Part shown: piece after piece, positions 40,122 through 41,019 of the stretch
Numbering within the stretch: the first letter of the stretch is position 1
Layout: every line of letters begins with the position of its first letter
DNA from: Prevotellaceae bacterium
GTDB taxonomy: Bacteria > Bacteroidota > Bacteroidia > Bacteroidales > Bacteroidaceae
DNA length: 41,019 bases
Direction: 5' to 3'
Assembly: GCA_021204865.1 (NCBI GenBank)
Contig: JAJPYQ010000082.1
Span: forward strand, 1 to 41,019
Notes under the pieces: generated by a model
The model's input: the letters and a program-made list of their open reading frames with translations, nothing else
What the model was told of the DNA's origin: nothing
Database searches by the model: none
Program-made: the position numbers and the translations under genes

Positions 40122-41019
40122 TTACTTGGCAAGCACCTTCTTGCCGTTTATCAGGTATATGCCCTTTGTCGGCTTCTGCGAGAGCCGCCTGCCGCTGAGG
40201 TCATAGATGATGTCCTCGCCCGCTTCCTTATTCACTGTGTCAATGCCGGTCGAAATAGTGAATGTTATCGTGTACTTTGCGCTCAGGCTGTCGTCGTCTT
40301 TCGCTGTCACTACTATAGTAAGCTTCAGGGTCAGGTTGTTGTATTGATAGCTTACGTCAGTGCCTTCGGCTGCGGTAATCGACAGCTCTTCCTCTTTGTA
40401 AGAGCCTGCTACCGTAAGGCCGTCGGAGAGTGTCGTGTCGCCATACGTGGCGTTGAGGCTAAGGTCGGGGGTGAGGAACGTGATGGTATACGTCTCGTAC
40501 TGGTCGTGCTCGTCCCTTGCTGCCACGGTTATGGTAAGCACGCCCGTCGCCTCGTCGTATTGAGAGGTGACCGTAGCCCCTTCGCCCGAAGTGACCATCA
40601 GCTTGTCTGCGTCGTAGGCGGCGTAAAGCGTGGTGCCATCCACCACTGCCTCTCCGTTCCACGTTGCGCTGAGGCTAAGGTCGGGCGTGTCGAACGTGAT
40701 GGTGTAGGTCTCGCTTAGGCTCTTGTCGTCCTTTGCGCACACGGTGATGGTGAGCACGTACGTTGTCCCCGTCTCGGTGTAGTTGTAAGTCACGGTAGTG
40801 CCTTCGGCAGTCTCAATCTCCAGGTACTTCTCGTTGTAAGAGCCCTCGAAGGTCATGCCCCCTTGTAGTGCCGTGTCGTCGAGCGAGGCGTGAAGGGCGA
40901 GGTCGGGAGTGACGAAGGTGATGGTGTACGTCTGGTTTGAGGTGTTGTCGTTGCTTGCCGTAAGGGTTATGGTAAGCACGCCCGTCGCCTCGTCGTAGAG
41001 AGAGTTGACCGTAGCGCCC
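40122..41019 (-). CDS. surface protein with Ig-like repeats (3' end only)
   Basis: The 3' part of a leftward gene running off the right edge; about 299 residues are visible and no start is in the window. It consists of 72- to 74-residue repeats, each opening TYTITF-x-TPDLxL and including a GxT-V-Y-Y block followed by LTITVxAKD; three full copies and part of another are seen. The C-terminus IIYDLSGRRLSQKPTKGIYL with a final NGKKVLAK is the tail common on Bacteroidales secreted and cell-surface proteins. The repeats are probably beta-sandwich spacers holding an N-terminal domain away from the surface; that domain is outside the window. Confidence 0.85.
   Translation of the reverse strand, partial: GATVNSLYDEATGVLTITLTASNDNTSNQTYTITFVTPDLALHASLDDTALQGGMTFEGSYNEKYLEIETAEGTTVTYNYTETGTTYVLTITVCAKDDKSLSETYTITFDTPDLSLSATWNGEAVVDGTTLYAAYDADKLMVTSGEGATVTSQYDEATGVLTITVAARDEHDQYETYTITFLTPDLSLNATYGDTTLSDGLTVAGSYKEEELSITAAEGTDVSYQYNNLTLKLTIVVTAKDDDSLSAKYTITFTISTGIDTVNKEAGEDIIYDLSGRRLSQKPTKGIYLINGKKVLAK

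Overview
The window looks like a Bacteroidales chromosome, probably Prevotellaceae-like. The reasons are the TAnnTTTG promoter elements, dense ATGA-type gene coupling, the absence of clear Shine-Dalgarno sequences, the dut / TPR / DUF4292 / EnvC gene order, the glycine-lipid genes glsA and glsB, a Panacea-domain antitoxin, and a repeat-rich surface protein with a C-terminal tail typical of the order. Housekeeping genes in the right half are GC-rich, while most of the left half is clearly AT-richer.

Bases 315-24590 (+) form one long, almost gap-free operon-like array of 25 genes. It is an aryl-polyene/flexirubin-like pathway of the type II polyketide/fatty-acid class. It holds three ketosynthases (two carrying an extra half-ketosynthase domain), three acyl carrier proteins, two hotdog dehydratases with complementary catalytic residues, a 4HBT thioesterase, an O-methyltransferase, two tandem CrtI-like FAD oxidoreductases, an AMP-ligase, four acyltransferase domains (one fused to a GT2 glycosyltransferase, one to an MMPL exporter), a LolA-like carrier, a small flippase-like membrane protein, an exported esterase and several exported proteins of unknown function. 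The set fits assembly of a polyene acyl chain on an ACP, transfer to a lipid or glycolipid, and export to the outer membrane. No ketoreductase, aromatic ammonia-lyase or phosphopantetheinyl transferase is in the window; they may lie left of base 1 or elsewhere. The product is inferred, not shown.

Bases 24591-24776 are a palindromic tandem-repeat array. Then comes a leftward operon (28362 down to 24777): long-chain acyl-CoA synthetase, release factor 2, a 48-residue membrane protein and a CYTH phosphatase. Its promoter overlaps that of a divergent M20 deacylase (28441-29502). After a second palindromic array and an unrecognised protein (29700-30347), a leftward operon carries dut, a TPR protein, a DUF4292 lipoprotein and an EnvC-like protein (34546 down to 30352). 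dGTPase (34657-36015) is divergent from dut, so two nucleotide-sanitising enzymes share one intergenic region.

Bases 36016-36595 have no convincing gene but hold a promoter-like element, a third palindromic array and a strong stem-loop. Leftward from 38738 are a small exported protein, glsA and glsB. A Panacea antitoxin gene follows, whose downstream partner gene is broken by a frameshift (39015-39484). The window ends inside a leftward surface-protein gene made of roughly 72-residue repeats.
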